Assembly: GCF_042684265.1 (NCBI RefSeq)
Contig: NZ_JBHULB010000017.1
Location: 1 to 64,000 of the forward strand
Direction: 5' to 3'
Origin: Croceitalea marina
GTDB lineage: Bacteria; Bacteroidota; Bacteroidia; Flavobacteriales; Flavobacteriaceae
DNA: 64,000 bases
The position numbers were made by a program, and so were the translations under genes. The notes below the pieces were generated by a model. It was given only the letters and a program-made list of their open reading frames with translations. It searched no databases and was not told the DNA's origin. This document shows positions 52,413 to 61,232 of the stretch, piece after piece (the first letter of the stretch is position 1; the number at the start of each line of letters is the position of its first letter).

Positions 52413-53489
52413 TTATGGTAAAATACTTTCTCTTGCTCCACCTGCGGCAAACAAGGCTCGCATTCTTTCCGATTGACCATTGGTAAACATATACATACAT
52501 CTATCATCAACATAATCCATATAATTCATAGTCATATCCGTTGTTCTACATTTTGTTGTTGGAAAACTAGGACAACCGTAGTTTGGACTATCTGAAGATG
52601 GTGTATCTGCCACGAAATCGTCTCTTTTACATCTACCATCTCCCCATATATGTCTAAGGTTTAACCAGTGACCTACTTCATGGGTCATTGTTCTACCACC
52701 ATCAAAAGGTGCTGTTGCAGTTCCAGTAGTTCCAAAAAATGCCGTGCCAACTACAACGCCATCGGTAGCAGCATTGCCTCCAGGAAATTGTGCATAGCCC
52801 AAAATTCCACCACCAATATCACCTACCCACATATTTAAATGCGTGCTTGGTGTTACTACATCTGAACCGCCTTGAGCATCGAACTTAATCGCATCATTGG
52901 TGCCAAATGAAGTTCTAGTGGTCGATTTGCGAATTACCCTATCCAAGGTAAACTGAATATTTACATCACCAACATTAGCTGAAAATAAAGAAGGTACTTG
53001 GTTAATATCGTTATTCGTTGCGCTAAAGTCATCATTTAAAACCGCAATCTGACTTGCTATTTGCTGATCACTTATATTCTCTGTGGCGTTATTGTACAAT
53101 ACGTGAACAATAACAGGTATAGTAATTGTACCAAGATTATCATCTACAGGTGGTTCAGGGTCACCGCCTCCACCTCCGTTGCCGTTTCCTGGCTTATCCG
53201 GTTTTTTCGAAGCAATAAATTTTCGAACCTGGTATTCAACATCAAACATCTTCTTCTCAAGGCCAGGATTTTCTTTTAATTTTTGATTTAAAACTTTCAT
53301 CGTGTGACATCCTCTACCTTCATTTCCTTTTCCTGCGGTTGAAGTTTCGTCAGCTTCGTCCGTGTAAACGAAAAAGTCGCTCATGTCGACTTGCACCTCT
53401 TGAAAGTCATTAATTTCGGGGGATTGTTCCTTTTCACAAGAAACAGCTACAACAGCACAAAATGCCATTGTAAAAACTACTTTTTTCAT
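52413..53489 (-). CDS. M43-family zinc metalloprotease, lipoprotein
   Basis: This is a second pappalysin-like protease in the window. The lipobox is VAVSC (Cys18). A glycine/proline-rich linker ('PDKPGNGNGGGGGDPEPP') precedes the catalytic domain. The zinc site is HEVGHWLNLRH (His270, Glu271, His274, His280) and a Met-turn lies at 'MNYMDYVDDRCMYMFTNGQ'. It differs from the copy at 7429-8667 in prodomain and length, so the two are distant paralogues. It sits inside the suf region without an evident link to Fe-S assembly and ends at its own terminator. Confidence 0.9.
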   Translation of the reverse strand: MKKVVFTMAFCAVVAVSCEKEQSPEINDFQEVQVDMSDFFVYTDEADETSTAGKGNEGRGCHTMKVLNQKLKENPGLEKKMFDVEYQVRKFIASKKPDKPGNGNGGGGGDPEPPVDDNLGTITIPVIVHVLYNNATENISDQQIASQIAVLNDDFSATNNDINQVPSLFSANVGDVNIQFTLDRVIRKSTTRTSFGTNDAIKFDAQGGSDVVTPSTHLNMWVGDIGGGILGYAQFPGGNAATDGVVVGTAFFGTTGTATAPFDGGRTMTHEVGHWLNLRHIWGDGRCKRDDFVADTPSSDSPNYGCPSFPTTKCRTTDMTMNYMDYVDDRCMYMFTNGQSERMRALFAAGGARESILP

Positions 53490-53606
53490 AAAATATATAG
53501 TTATAATGGTTAATAATGGGCCAGAAGATACTATTATTTAACAATTTGCCAATAAATTGTTAAAAAAAATCGATAAAGTGTAAAAACTATGTTAAGGAGT
53601 TGTGGA

Positions 53607-54821
53607 CTACGAAAGCATCATTTTAGCACGTTTTACGCCTTCTACCAATACATTGACCTCGTCTAAGGTGTTATAGAAACTAAAGCTCGCGCGAACGGTA
53701 CCAGGAATTTTATAAAAATCCATAATCGGTTGTGCGCAATGGTGGCCTGTGCGCACTGCAATGCCCAATTTATCCAATATACTGCCAATATCGTAAGGGT
53801 GTATTCCTTCAATATTAAATGAAATTACCGAAGTCTTCTCTTTAGCGGTACCATATATTTTGAGTCCTTCTATTTGTAATAACTTTTGCGTAGCATATTC
53901 TAATAGCTCGTGCTCACAACTGGCAATTGCATCAAAACCAATACCGTTCATATAATCCAAGGCAGCACCAAAAGCAATTCCTCCACAAATATTAGGCGTG
54001 CCTGCCTCAAATTTATGGGGTAGATCTGCATAAGTAGTTTTTTCAAAAGTTACTTCCGCTATCATTTCCCCACCTCCTTGGTATGGTGGCAATTTATTGA
54101 GCCACTCTTCTTTACCGAAAAGCATTCCAACTCCTGTAGGGCCGCAAACTTTATGGGCAGAAACGGTGTAGAAATCAACATCCAATTTTTGAACATCAGC
54201 TACTAAATGAGGGGCAGCTTGAGCTCCATCAATTAAAACTGCAGCACCTACCGTATGTGCTTTTTCAATAATTTCTTCAATAGGATTAATCGTGCCTAGA
54301 GCATTGGAAATATGGTTGCAGAAAACAAGTTTGGTCTGGTTTGTAAGTAACTCACTGTAAACATCCATAAGCAATTCACCATCTTGGTTCATGGGAATCA
54401 CTTTTAATTCGGCTCCAGTGCGTTCGCATAACATTTGCCATGGAACAATATTGGAATGGTGTTCCATAGCCGAAACCAAAATTTCATCTCCTTTCTTTAT
54501 AAGCGATGAAAATCCGTTTGCCACAATGTTAATACTATGGGTAGTACCCGAAGTAAAAATTATCTCATGAGATTTTGCCGCATTAAAATGTTTTTGGATT
54601 TTTATTCTTGCTTGCTCGTACTTATCGGTAGCTTCTTGAGACAAGGCATGTACCCCACGGTGAATATTGGCATTATAATTTTGGTAATACGCTGTAATTA
54701 CATCTATTACCTGTTGTGGTGTTTGTGAGGTAGCTGCATTGTCTAAATATACCAAAGGTTTTCCGTTTACCTCACGCTTAAGAATGGGGAAGTCTTTTCT
54801 TAATTTAAGTACGTCTAGCAT
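53607..54821 (-). CDS. sufS: Cysteine desulfurase SufS
   Basis: This PLP enzyme takes sulfur from cysteine as a persulfide. ATG 54821 gives MLDVLKLRKDFPIL, the usual start. The PLP lysine is Lys224 in 'YTVSAHKVCGPTGVG', and the persulfide Cys362 is in 'VRTGHHCAQPIMDFY'. Other family marks are 'LDNAATSQTPQ' and 'SAMEHHSNIVPWQ'. At 404 aa it is complete. It lies downstream of sufD but beyond two outer-membrane-type genes, and probably has its own promoter (54847-54840). Confidence 0.97.
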   Translation of the reverse strand: MLDVLKLRKDFPILKREVNGKPLVYLDNAATSQTPQQVIDVITAYYQNYNANIHRGVHALSQEATDKYEQARIKIQKHFNAAKSHEIIFTSGTTHSINIVANGFSSLIKKGDEILVSAMEHHSNIVPWQMLCERTGAELKVIPMNQDGELLMDVYSELLTNQTKLVFCNHISNALGTINPIEEIIEKAHTVGAAVLIDGAQAAPHLVADVQKLDVDFYTVSAHKVCGPTGVGMLFGKEEWLNKLPPYQGGGEMIAEVTFEKTTYADLPHKFEAGTPNICGGIAFGAALDYMNGIGFDAIASCEHELLEYATQKLLQIEGLKIYGTAKEKTSVISFNIEGIHPYDIGSILDKLGIAVRTGHHCAQPIMDFYKIPGTVRASFSFYNTLDEVNVLVEGVKRAKMMLS

Positions 54822-54839
54822 AGTGTTAAAAATAGAAAA

Positions 54840-54847
54840 CAAAGATA
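54840..54847 (-). promoter_or_regulatory. -7 promoter element TATCTTTG for sufS
   Basis: The minus-strand TATCTTTG fits TAnnTTTG and lies 18 bases before the sufS ATG. A possible TTG at 54864-54862 is 14 bases further upstream, a short spacer. Confidence 0.45.
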
Positions 54848-54906
54848 CTTGTTCTCGCTCTCAAAATAGTCAGACAGTCCGTATTTTAATAGTTATTTAA
54901 GTAGCG

Positions 54907-55431
54907 TCAAAATTTAAATCCTACTCCAATTCTTATAGTATTATATCCTTCTCCTGAGTTTATTGATTTCAAATCTATAAAATCATATTGGGCTTGTATA
55001 AACCATTTATCAGAAATATCATAGATAATCCCGAAATTAAAATTGAATCCGTGAGCTGCATCTGGAGTAAATGATATTCCACTGAGATAACTATAACCTA
55101 CACCCAAACTAGGTCTTAATTTATCAGAAAAAGGTAGATTAAACTCCGTAAACAATCTGGGCTGGAAGATAAAAATGTTATCATCAGAATTTGCCATCGA
55201 AAAAGAGGTATTATCAGTTAAATAGCCAACATTCATTCCGAGTCCTAGACTTAAAAGATCGGTGTTTAGAAATTTATATTTTATGCCCAAATCAATAACA
55301 ATATCTGATTGGCCTAACCCATTTGCCGGAATTAAGGAAAAATTAGACTCTACATTCCAATTTCTTTCTTGTTGCGCGAAGGTGTTTACAGATACCAGGA
55401 ATACGGTTGCTAGAAGTAACTTTTTTACCAT
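54907..55431 (-). CDS. Outer-membrane beta-barrel protein (174 aa)
   Basis: A signal peptide (MVKKLLLATVFLVSVNTFAQ) is followed by about eight amphipathic strands, such as 'DIVIDLGIKYKFL', 'LLSLGLGMNVGYL' and 'KWFIQAQYDFIDLKS', and a final 'TIRIGVGFKF' ending in Phe, as in small OmpA/OmpW-like barrels. There is no named family beyond that. It sits between sufS and an outer-membrane pseudogene, both on the same strand, and has no visible role in Fe-S assembly. Confidence 0.8.
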   Translation of the reverse strand: MVKKLLLATVFLVSVNTFAQQERNWNVESNFSLIPANGLGQSDIVIDLGIKYKFLNTDLLSLGLGMNVGYLTDNTSFSMANSDDNIFIFQPRLFTEFNLPFSDKLRPSLGVGYSYLSGISFTPDAAHGFNFNFGIIYDISDKWFIQAQYDFIDLKSINSGEGYNTIRIGVGFKF

Positions 55432-55554
55432 GTTTTTGATTGTTTTTAGTTAAGACTCCCTAAACTAATCCAATCAATATTTGAAAAAATCTAACGCCTC
55501 GTTAAAGCTATCACAAGTAAGCGTTAATAGTAGCACAAGGAATTCTTAAATCAA

Positions 55555-56223
55555 CTAGAAGATGTAATACCCCAAAGAAAGTTGAAAAACCGAGTTGTTG
55601 TTTTTAACATCTCCTATACCTCCTCGAGAGATGTTCGAAAAACCTCTGAAATATCCCAATTCTATAAAAATACCCTCTGATATATCATAAGATACGCCTA
55701 AGACATCACCATAGTCTAACTCAAAGTCACCACTACCAGAAAGCTTATCTTCTTCTACTGAACCATCTTCATTAGTAACTTTAGAATTTGTTACCCTATT
55801 TAAAAGAAACCCAAATTGTGGCCCAAAATTTAGCCCTATTTTATTATCAATCGAAAAACCAAATATTAGCGGTACATTAAGGTAATTTAACTTGTTATTA
55901 CTTTTAAAACTGAAAGAAGAAAATTCAGAATCAAAATTCCTTATTTCTGAACTGTTAGCTTTTTGCCTATATCCTTGAGAAGAAAATATTAATCTAGGAG
56001 AAAAATTAACTCTATCAGATAATTGAAATTTTGAAGTTTATCCCGCATGAAAAGAAATCATATATTTTGGGGGAAAAGTACCATTCTTTCTAAAATCTCC
56101 ATAAAGACTTGTATAATTTACTCCTCCAATAAAACCTATTTTTTTATCCTGAGCAACTATAAGTTGTGTTGATAGAATAAAAACTAAAAGCAATGGCAAA
56201 ATCTTAGATTCGCTTATTTTCAT
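55555..56223 (-). pseudogene. PorT-like outer-membrane beta-barrel gene with one in-frame stop
   Basis: The frame from ATG 56223 starts with a signal peptide (MKISESKILPLLLVFILSTQLIVAQ) and 'KIGFIGGVNYTSLYGDF', like porin-family PorT-type barrels. A TAA at 56040-56038 (codon 62) interrupts it. The same frame then continues for 160 codons without another stop, encoding barrel strands such as 'LNVPLIFGFSIDNKIGLNFGPQFGF', to a TAG at 55557-55555. The last strand ends 'FQLSLGYYIF'. One base change (for example TTA to TAA) explains it. It could be a recent nonsense mutation, a sequencing error or read-through. Confidence 0.85.
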
Positions 56224-56248
56224 TTTTGATTGGTCTATTTTTTAGGAG

Positions 56249-56271
56249 ATTCCTGCTTGCGCAGGAATGAC
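56249..56271. repeat. Dispersed repeat, half-element of the 51083-51143 type
   Basis: The 23 bases starting ATTCCTGCTTGCGCAGG match one arm of the element at 51121-51143 at 19 of 23 positions and form a single hairpin. It lies between sufD and the outer-membrane pseudogene. Confidence 0.75.
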
Positions 56272-56277
56272 AGTTAA

Positions 56278-57594
56278 TTACAAATCAAACCCAAGATTGA
56301 CCCCGAGCTTTTTGGCAATTAGTTTGTTGATTCTACCTTTTAATTCAGGAATACGTACGCTTTCCAATACATTATTTGCAAAGGCGTACATTAATAAAGC
56401 TCTGGCTTCTTTTTTCGGAATTCCGCGAGATTGTAAATAAAACAAGGCGTCTTCATCTAACTGACCAATAGTGCACCCATGCGAACATTTTACATCATCT
56501 GCAAAAATCTCTAACTGTGGTTTTGTATTGATGGTAGCTTTATCACTAACCAAAATATTATTGTTTTGCTGAAATGCATTGGTTTTTTGGGCTATCTTAT
56601 CTACGATGATCTTACCATTAAAAACCCCCGTCGAATTCTCGCCGTAGATGCCTTTATAGTCTTGGTGACTTTCACAATTCGGTTGAATATGATGTACCAA
56701 GGTATGATGGTCTACATGCTGCTTTTCGCCCAGAATAGTAACTCCTTTCATGGTAGAGTCCATATACTCCCCATTTTGGTAAAAGTTTAGGTTATTACGG
56801 GTGAGTTTTCCTCCAAAAGAAAAAGTATGCACATTCACATTACTCTTACTTTTTTGGTTGATGTAGGTGTTATCTATTAATGAAGCTGTTCCTGCATCAT
56901 TCTGAATTTTATAATAATCTACAATCGCATTTTCAGCTGCAAATAGCTCTGTCACTGAATTCGTTAAAACCTCATTTGGGGTAAGACTCTGATGACGCTC
57001 TATAATCTGCACCTCGGCATTCTCTTCAACAATGACCAAATTTCTCGGCTGCAAAAGCAAAGAGGCTTCATTACCGGTAGAAAAGTGTAGTATTTCCACA
57101 GGTTTTTTAGGCATCTTGTTCTTTGGAATATAGATGTATGCCCCTTCTCGGCTGAAAGCGGTATTCAATGTCGTTAGAGACTCATCTTTAGAAGCTACTT
57201 TGTTAAAATATACATCTATTACCTGTTTGTACATTGGCTTGGTCAATGCCGAGCTCATCAAACAAATGTCTACACCATCATGGGTAGTTTCCGATAAAAA
57301 AGAGCTGTAAATACCATCTATAAAAACAATTTTATAGGTATCTATTTCATGCAGAAAATAGCGTTTTACATCTTTGTATTCCAATGCGTTTTCTTGCTTT
57401 GGAAAAATGCTAAAATCTATTTTCTGAAGGTTATTTAAGGATGTATATTTCCAGGCTTCATCTTTTTTAGTGGGAAAACCTTTTGCCTCAAAATTCTTTA
57501 TGGCTTCTGAACGAATGTCATGAACAGGATGTTCAACGTCTACGTTGTTTTCGAACGCCATAAAGGAGGAAATTAATTTCTCTTTTAAATCCAT
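56278..57594 (-). CDS. sufD: Fe-S cluster assembly protein SufD
   Basis: SufD pairs with SufB and SufC in the scaffold complex that builds [4Fe-4S] clusters. The 438-aa protein is a beta-helix member of the SufB/SufD family. Key parts are 'NNLNFYQNGEYMDSTMKGVTILGEKQHVDHHTLVHH', 'QDYKGIYGENSTGVFNGKIIVDKIAQKTNAFQQNNN' and the C-terminal 'VKCSHGCTIGQLDEDALFYLQSRGI'. The ATG 57594 is used; the two-codon longer frame begins with TTG. It is separated from sufC by a four-helix-bundle gene. Confidence 0.96.
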   Translation of the reverse strand: MDLKEKLISSFMAFENNVDVEHPVHDIRSEAIKNFEAKGFPTKKDEAWKYTSLNNLQKIDFSIFPKQENALEYKDVKRYFLHEIDTYKIVFIDGIYSSFLSETTHDGVDICLMSSALTKPMYKQVIDVYFNKVASKDESLTTLNTAFSREGAYIYIPKNKMPKKPVEILHFSTGNEASLLLQPRNLVIVEENAEVQIIERHQSLTPNEVLTNSVTELFAAENAIVDYYKIQNDAGTASLIDNTYINQKSKSNVNVHTFSFGGKLTRNNLNFYQNGEYMDSTMKGVTILGEKQHVDHHTLVHHIQPNCESHQDYKGIYGENSTGVFNGKIIVDKIAQKTNAFQQNNNILVSDKATINTKPQLEIFADDVKCSHGCTIGQLDEDALFYLQSRGIPKKEARALLMYAFANNVLESVRIPELKGRINKLIAKKLGVNLGFDL

Positions 57595-57634
57595 TTTCAA
57601 AAAGTTTAAGGTTTTTCTAGTTTCATGTTTAAGG

Positions 57635-58030
57635 TTAGTTTTCCTTGAACTTGTTTCCTTTGAAATCCTTTTTATTTAAATAGTTAATAAAATTCGCTAT
57701 CCTTCGACTTAAAGTTTCATAGTCTGCAACCAATTTTTGTGCCTCCTTATCAGTTATGTAATCATTATCAAAAACGCAATAAAGTTGCGACCTGGTTTCT
57801 CCTGCGGAGGCCTTTGCAATAGATAAGAACTGTCTAAACTCTAAATTTCCATATCTTTCAAAACCTTCAGCGATATTATCCATAACAGAACCAGAAGATG
57901 CCTTAATTTGATCTCTTAACCTGAAATCGGATTTTAAATCTGTCGTCTTAACAATTTGAATAATCTCTTTAGATAACTCTCTTGCCCTTTGCCAAATTTC
58001 TAAATCTTCAAATTTCTTTATAGTCGCCAT
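57635..58030 (-). CDS. Four-helix-bundle protein of the 23S-rRNA intervening-sequence (S23) family
   Basis: The ATG 58030 gives MATIKKFEDLEIWQRAREL, the classic start of this small family. The rest includes 'FRLRDQIKASSGSVMDNIAEGFERYGNLEFRQFLSIAKASAGETRSQL', four helices and about 131 residues. The family was first noted inside 23S rRNA intervening sequences and is now known as a free-standing gene in many Bacteroidota. Its function is unknown. Here it is placed between sufC and sufD, where the two suf genes are normally adjacent, so it looks like an insertion into the operon. Confidence 0.93.
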   Translation of the reverse strand: MATIKKFEDLEIWQRARELSKEIIQIVKTTDLKSDFRLRDQIKASSGSVMDNIAEGFERYGNLEFRQFLSIAKASAGETRSQLYCVFDNDYITDKEAQKLVADYETLSRRIANFINYLNKKDFKGNKFKEN

Positions 58031-58055
58031 AGCTTGAAACAAAAGAAACTAGAAA

Positions 58056-58808
58056 TTAAGCGATAACACCGTTCTTTATCCAGTCGTATCCTTTTTCTTC
58101 AAGCTCCATAGCCAATTCTTTTCCGCCAGACTTCACTATTTTACCATTATGTAAGACATGAACAAAATCAGGGACGATATAATCTAACAATCTTTGGTAG
58201 TGCGTAATTACGATAACAGCATTATCCTTACTCTTTAGCTTGTTAACGCCATTGGCAACAATTCGCAATGCATCAATATCTAAACCGGAATCCGTTTCAT
58301 CCAAAATGGCAACTTTAGGTTCTAGCATGGCCATTTGAAAAATCTCGTTACGCTTTTTCTCTCCTCCCGAAAAACCTTCGTTCAATGATCTAGATAAAAA
58401 CTTCCTATCAATTTCAAGTAGTTCAGATTTTTCACGAATAAGTTTCAACATATCTTTAGCAGGCATATCTTCCAAACCTCTAGCCTTACGAGATTCATTG
58501 ATTGCCGTTTTCATAAAATTCGTAACGGAAACACCGGGAATTTCTACTGGATATTGAAAAGAAAGAAACACCCCTTTGTGTGCTCTTTCTTCAGGAGCAA
58601 CATCTTCTAAATCTTCTCCATTCAATTCTACCGAACCCTCGGTTACCTCAAATTCTTCTTTGCCTGCGATTACAGAAGCTAAGGTACTTTTACCTGAACC
58701 ATTCGGCCCCATAATAGCATGAACCTCACCTGCTTTAACCTCAAGGTTTATTCCTTTTAGTATTTCTTTATCCTCTACTTGAGCGTGTAGATTATTGATT
58801 TTCAACAT
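58056..58808 (-). CDS. sufC: Fe-S assembly ATPase SufC
   Basis: SufC is the ABC-type ATPase that energises the SufBCD scaffold. Walker A is GPNGSGKST (about 35-43), the signature is 'LNEGFSGGEKKRNEIFQMA', and Walker B is 'PKVAILDETDSGLDIDAL'. SufC-specific marks are 'EELEDVAPEERAHKGVFLSFQYPVEIPGVS' and the C-terminal 'GGKELAMELEEKGYDWI'. At 250 aa it is complete. It is followed by the four-helix-bundle gene and preceded by the MBL hydrolase gene after a 6-base gap. Confidence 0.97.
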   Translation of the reverse strand: MLKINNLHAQVEDKEILKGINLEVKAGEVHAIMGPNGSGKSTLASVIAGKEEFEVTEGSVELNGEDLEDVAPEERAHKGVFLSFQYPVEIPGVSVTNFMKTAINESRKARGLEDMPAKDMLKLIREKSELLEIDRKFLSRSLNEGFSGGEKKRNEIFQMAMLEPKVAILDETDSGLDIDALRIVANGVNKLKSKDNAVIVITHYQRLLDYIVPDFVHVLHNGKIVKSGGKELAMELEEKGYDWIKNGVIA

Positions 58809-58814
58809 CGTCTC

Positions 58815-59693
58815 TTAATTTAAATATTTAGGTGCCTTAGGCATTTTATTAAAATCTTCTTTTTGGTGCTGCAAGTATACTTTCGCATTCTTTTCTTTGG
58901 CAAAAGCCTCAAAAGCATCCATACTTTTCAATGTTTGTTGCACATCTGTATTAAAAACCGGCACACGTTTGTGCTCTCTATTTTCATAGGTATGGTATAA
59001 ATCCCCGGTTAAAAGTGTTGGCCCATTTTCCACCAAATCCAAATACAATACTTGATGCCCCGGGGTATGGCCAGGCATTGATTTTATCACTACACTTCCG
59101 TCACCAAAAACATCATAATCACCATTTAGTTTTTGTACGTTGGTAAGCTCTTTTATTGCCTCGTATAGACCAGCATTTTCACTATTCTTAATTTCATCAC
59201 TGGTAACCATTGCGTACTCCGCCTCTTGAACCAGCCACTTGGCATCTTTAAAAAAATTGGCATGGCCACTATGGTCAAAATGTGAATGGGAGAGTGCGAT
59301 ATAATCAATATCGTCAGCTGTCATATCGATACTTTTTAACTGATTTAGAACAGAATCCCTTCTTGAAATAGTGAAGGCACCACCCGGAGGCGTCACAGGT
59401 TCTGGGGAAGCCACTAAAGCTTCAGGAAGACCTGCATCCCACATTAAATTTCCTTTAGGATGTGAGATCACATAAAATGCATCGGCAAACTCTTTAGATT
59501 GCCCATGGTAGGTAGTGTCTTGAGAGAACAACTCCAAATTGTTCACCATAACAGTACCCCCATCAAAAGTATACAGTTTTACTTCTGGTTTTTCTGATTT
59601 TGTGATAGCTTCCTCGGCTTCTTTTTTTATCTCCTTACAAGAAAAAAGCGTTACCGAAATTAAAAATGTGAGTAGTATTTTTTTCATTTTCAT
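58815..59693 (-). CDS. Metallo-beta-lactamase-fold lipoprotein, AHL-lactonase-like
   Basis: The lipobox is LFSC (Cys19), so the enzyme is envelope-anchored. The metal motif HSHFDHSGH (136-144) and 'MPGHTPGHQVLYLDL' and 'LLTGDLYHTYEN' define an MBL hydrolase. The closest subgroup I can suggest is the N-acyl-homoserine lactonase (AiiA-like) family; the lactone substrate is not proven, and no luxI gene is in the window. It lies between sufB and sufC, where no such gene is expected, next to a dispersed repeat. Confidence 0.88.
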   Translation of the reverse strand: MKMKKILLTFLISVTLFSCKEIKKEAEEAITKSEKPEVKLYTFDGGTVMVNNLELFSQDTTYHGQSKEFADAFYVISHPKGNLMWDAGLPEALVASPEPVTPPGGAFTISRRDSVLNQLKSIDMTADDIDYIALSHSHFDHSGHANFFKDAKWLVQEAEYAMVTSDEIKNSENAGLYEAIKELTNVQKLNGDYDVFGDGSVVIKSMPGHTPGHQVLYLDLVENGPTLLTGDLYHTYENREHKRVPVFNTDVQQTLKSMDAFEAFAKEKNAKVYLQHQKEDFNKMPKAPKYLN

Positions 59694-59737
59694 GTTTCTA
59701 TTAAAATCTTAGGAATAATCGACCATGCTAGCAGAAC

Positions 59738-59763
59738 ACCCCTAAAGTCCCTTCGAGGGGACA
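59738..59763. repeat. Dispersed repeat next to the MBL gene
   Basis: The sequence CCCCTAAAGTCCCTTCGAGG with its GGGGAC end forms a short GTCCC-TTCGA-GGGGAC hairpin. It resembles a dispersed intergenic repeat common in Bacteroidota. It lies between sufB and the inserted MBL gene. Confidence 0.5.
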
Positions 59764-59772
59764 ATCCAAAAA

Positions 59773-61218
59773 TTAGCCTACCGAACCTTCTAGGCTTATT
59801 TCCAATAGTTTTTGAGCTTCAACGGCAAACTCCATTGGAAGCTTGTTGAGCACTTCTTTACTAAAACCATTCACTATTAATGCGATTGCCTTTTCAGTAT
59901 CGATACCTCTTTGATTGCAATAAAAAATTTGGTCTTCACCAATCTTACTGGTCGTTGCCTCATGCTCTATTTGAGCCGATTTATTTTTAGCTTCGATATA
60001 TGGAAAAGTATGCGCACCGCATTCGTTGCCCATTAACAAAGAATCACATTGCGAAAAATTTCTTGCGTTTTCTGCTCGAGAACCAATCTGAACCAAACCT
60101 CGATAACTGTTTTGTGATTTTCCTGCAGATATACCTTTTGAAATAATGGTACTCTTCGTATTCTTGCCCAAGTGAATCATTTTCGTACCCGTATCGGCTT
60201 GCTGAAAATTATTGGTAACGGCAATTGAATAGAATTCACCAACCGAATTATTTCCTTTCAGGATACAAGAAGGATATTTCCAAGTGACTGCAGAACCTGT
60301 TTCGACTTGGGTCCAAGAAATTTTGGAATTTGTCTCACATAGACCCCTTTTCGTTACAAAGTTGTAAACACCACCTTTACCCTCTTTATTCCCCGGAAAC
60401 CAATTTTGTACCGTTGAATATTTGATTTCTGCATCATCTAAAGCAATCAATTCCACAACCGCGGCGTGCAATTGATTTTCATCACGTGAAGGTGCGGTAC
60501 ACCCTTCTAAATAACTTACATAACTGCTTTCGTCGGCTATGACCAAAGTACGTTCAAACTGACCCGTACCCCCTTCATTAATTCTAAAATACGTCGATAG
60601 TTCCATAGGACATTTCACCCCTTTCGGAATATAGCAAAAAGAGCCATCTGTAAAAACTGCTGAATTTAATGCAGCATAAAAATTATCTTTTTTAGGGACA
60701 ACCGTACCCATATATTTTTTAACCAATTCAGGGTGTTCTTGAATTGCCTCCGAAATCGGCATAAAAATAATACCCTTTTCGGCCAAAGTCTTTTGAAATG
60801 TAGTGGCTACGGAAACCGAATCTACAACAATGTCAACCGCGACATTTTGAAGCTTTTTTTGCTCATCTACAGAAATTCCCAACTTCTTGTACATCTCAAG
60901 TAACTCAGGATCTACATCATCTAAAGTTTTGTTGGGGTCCGCTTTTTTTGGTGCGGAATAATAACTTATGGCCTGAAAATCTGGTTTTTCATAACGAACA
61001 TTCGCCCATTCTGGTTCTTCCATCTTTTCCCAAATGCGGTAGGCGTCCAAGCGCCACTCGGTCATCCATTCCGGCTCGTTTTTCTTCTTGGAAATAGCAC
61101 GGACAATGTCTTCGTTTAAACCTTTTGGAAAAGTATCCGATTCTATATTGGTGTAGAAACCATATTCATACTCTTTGGTTTCTAACTCTTTCTTTAATTC
61201 CTCTTCTGTATATGCCAT
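59773..61218 (-). CDS. sufB: Fe-S cluster assembly protein SufB
   Basis: SufB is the main scaffold subunit. The 481-aa protein shows 'YSAPKKADP', 'FTDGSFCYIPKGVKCPMELSTYFRIN', 'RTLVIADESSYVSYLEGCTAP', the long beta-helix with 'YSTVQNWFPGNKEGKGGVYNFVTKRG' and 'VGEFYSIAVTNNFQQADTGTKMIHLGKNTKSTIISKGIS', and the C-terminal 'GFSKEVLNKLPMEFAVEAQKLLEISLEGSVG'. It starts 14 bases after sufA, so both share one promoter. Confidence 0.98.
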   Translation of the reverse strand: MAYTEEELKKELETKEYEYGFYTNIESDTFPKGLNEDIVRAISKKKNEPEWMTEWRLDAYRIWEKMEEPEWANVRYEKPDFQAISYYSAPKKADPNKTLDDVDPELLEMYKKLGISVDEQKKLQNVAVDIVVDSVSVATTFQKTLAEKGIIFMPISEAIQEHPELVKKYMGTVVPKKDNFYAALNSAVFTDGSFCYIPKGVKCPMELSTYFRINEGGTGQFERTLVIADESSYVSYLEGCTAPSRDENQLHAAVVELIALDDAEIKYSTVQNWFPGNKEGKGGVYNFVTKRGLCETNSKISWTQVETGSAVTWKYPSCILKGNNSVGEFYSIAVTNNFQQADTGTKMIHLGKNTKSTIISKGISAGKSQNSYRGLVQIGSRAENARNFSQCDSLLMGNECGAHTFPYIEAKNKSAQIEHEATTSKIGEDQIFYCNQRGIDTEKAIALIVNGFSKEVLNKLPMEFAVEAQKLLEISLEGSVG

Positions 61219-61232
61219 CTTCTAATGTCTCT

